A DNA stretch of 64,000 nt, from assembly GCF_017163935.1 (NCBI RefSeq), contig NZ_JABVZR010000002.1, forward strand, positions 1,302,001 through 1,366,000. Direction: 5' to 3'. The DNA is from Novosphingobium terrae. Its GTDB lineage: Bacteria > Pseudomonadota > Alphaproteobacteria > Sphingomonadales > Sphingomonadaceae. The notes under the pieces are model-generated. The model was not told the DNA's origin. It did not search any database and saw only the letters and a program-made list of their open reading frames with translations. Positions 63,143 to 64,000 of this stretch are shown one piece after another. The position numbers and the translations under genes are program-made. Numbering within the stretch: position 1 is the first letter of the stretch; every line of letters starts with the position of its first letter.

Positions 63143-63221
63143 GGCGGATGGCTCCTTGCGTGGGTTTGCCTGACGGCAACCTCATCATGACATTCAAATG
63201 TCGTGAGCGGGAGCCATCCAC

Positions 63222-63787
63222 CTCATCCCCTTCCGGTCGCTGTCGGACTTCTAGCTGTCCTTCGTTCATTGGGGCGCGTGGCTAGCTTGCGCGCGCGGGA
63301 CGGGGGGCAGACGTAGGAAAAGCAGGCCTTGGCCAGTGCCAAATTCTGCTCTTTTATCGGGAAGAATTATGGTACCCCAGATCTGATCAATGCGTCAGCT
63401 CGCTCTTCAAAGAGAGCGATCCTTTCAAGATATCTGTCGGTATTGAATGAGAGGTTTTTTCACTACAGTCCTGTGTATGTGGGTTGCATATTTTTGATTT
63501 TACCAGATTATTACTGATGATATTGTGACGATATACTCATAAAATCCAAAGAAGTTGAGGTGGCGGAGTGACTTGCGAAGAGCGAAAATGCATCTGCAAT
63601 ATAAGGGCATAATCCAAGAAGGTCTCGTGGAATGCGAGATAGATCATGACCTACATCCTCTAAATTCGTCAACTGACGGAAATAGCATAAATTAGCGGAT
63701 ATGCACCACCTCTAGGCATGTGGTAAAAGTATGGCATACTTGAGAATCATTTGGTGCTTTTCACATCGGCGGGCGATTTCTCTATTT
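63222..63787. other. Non-coding region between the IS and the next gene
   Basis: AT-rich from about 63400 (TTTTTGATTTTACCAGATTATT). Only a short TTG-start frame (63329-63517) without domain; nothing supported. Confidence 0.45.
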
Positions 63788-63804
63788 TTCACAAGTCATG
63801 TGAA
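63788..63804. promoter_or_regulatory. Inverted repeat upstream of LuxR-type gene
   Basis: TTCACA-AGTCA-TGTGAA, 6-bp arms, 30 bp before the start at 63834. Possible operator. Confidence 0.35.
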
Positions 63805-63833
63805 TTGGCAGTTCGTAACGCATTGGAGATGGC

Positions 63834-64000
63834 ATGAGCGGTCCAGACCTCGCTCGCCTCATCGACGGGGCATATGCAGCGGCGTTGCAAGAGGATCTTT
63901 GGGAACAATGGTCCTTGGATCTTATAAAGAAACTCGGGGGCTCTGGCGGCCTGTTCTGGATTGTGAACACGCAAGAACATCGTGTAGAACGCTCCATTGC
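63834..64000 (+). CDS. Probable LuxR-type regulator, N-terminal fragment (cut by window edge)
   Basis: 55 codons are visible from ATG 63834 (GGAGATGGC upstream): MSGPDLARLIDGAYAAALQE, DLWEQWSLDLIKKLGGSGGL and FWIVNTQEHRVERSI. This resembles the N-terminal sensor start of LuxR/GerE regulators (LIDxIYxAALDPxLWxxxLxxLxxxxGG). The DNA-binding domain would lie beyond the window, so the call is tentative. Its GC content and codon use are closer to the island than to the left part of the window. Confidence 0.5.
   Translation, partial: MSGPDLARLIDGAYAAALQEDLWEQWSLDLIKKLGGSGGLFWIVNTQEHRVERSI

Larger units (their letters stand above)
61844..63221 (-). mobile_element. IS110-family insertion sequence (IS1111-like arrangement)
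   Basis: The transposase gene is framed by a perfect 15-bp inverted repeat: GTGGATGGCTCCCGC at 61844-61858 and GCGGGAGCCATCCAC at 63207-63221. An 8-bp direct match AATGTCGT lies next to each (61834-61841, 63197-63204). Size about 1.38 kb fits the family. A 246-bp non-coding segment after the transposase is typical of the IS1111 group, whose bridge RNA is encoded there. IS ends in this family are hard to set without a second copy, so true ends may differ by several bases. Confidence 0.6.

Noticed and set aside
63329..63517. 62-codon plus-strand ORF after the IS
   Set aside because: It starts with TTG, has no ribosome site and lies in AT-rich non-coding sequence.

Overview
The window is high-GC DNA with alphaproteobacterial traits. 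It carries many TonB-dependent receptors and glycoside hydrolases, a tryptophan-halogenase-like flavoprotein beside a TonB receptor and a LacI regulator, and frequent twin-arginine signals. This points to a Sphingomonadales-type bacterium (Novosphingobium/Sphingobium/Sphingomonas-like) that degrades plant polysaccharides. This is a judgement from gene content only; there is no rRNA in the window.

Bases 1-42,600 look like chromosome devoted to carbohydrate scavenging. (1) 1-4,970: LacI regulator (cut by the window edge), tryptophan-halogenase-like protein and TonB receptor, tied together by three GCAAT-NN-ATTGC boxes. (2) 5,315-15,000: general genes: Ada repair protein, PEP mutase/isocitrate lyase-like enzyme, DUF1800/DUF1501 secreted pair, WXXGXW-repeat protein, MarC, L,D-transpeptidase, MntH. 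(3) 15,069-27,360: a sugar-acid/polysaccharide locus. Gluconokinase, gluconate permease and an FCD-type GntR regulator surround a TonB receptor that sits between two ~1,010-residue paralogous beta-helix enzymes. Both paralogues have the same 14-bp palindrome, GGGACCTTGGTCCC, upstream. (4) 27,542-28,938: a one-domain LuxR-type protein, then an ArsR-SRPBCC pair whose ArsR start codon lies in the loop of a perfect 22-bp inverted repeat. (5) 29,032-41,827: GH29, GH31, GH1, GH39, GH43, acetyl-esterase-like, ThuA and GH35 genes, best read as a xyloglucan side-chain and backbone utilisation cluster. Three TGGTAGCGCTA-like boxes precede its transcription units.

From about 41,900 the DNA becomes eroded: a GH35 remnant, a frameshifted cold-shock gene, and a DUF188 (YaiI-like) gene cut off after 20 or so codons at about 43,822. 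That cut marks the probable left edge of an accessory island. Island contents: tyrosine recombinase, small unknown genes, a winged-helix-like protein, a zinc-finger/PD-(D/E)XK (CoiA-like) predicted nuclease, an AbiEi/AbiEii toxin-antitoxin pair controlled by two ~48-bp palindromes, two unknown genes, SbcC-SbcD, a large zinc-hook ATPase related to RloC-type anticodon nucleases, and an IS110/IS1111-type insertion sequence. The right edge of the island is not visible. The window ends in the first 55 codons of a probable LuxR-type regulator.

The strongest leads for new biology are the ArsR palindrome with a predicted leaderless start, the twin palindromes between divergent promoters at abiE, the shared 14-bp operator of the duplicated beta-helix enzymes, and the nuclease/ATPase content of the island. 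No CRISPR array, rRNA or tRNA was found by eye.
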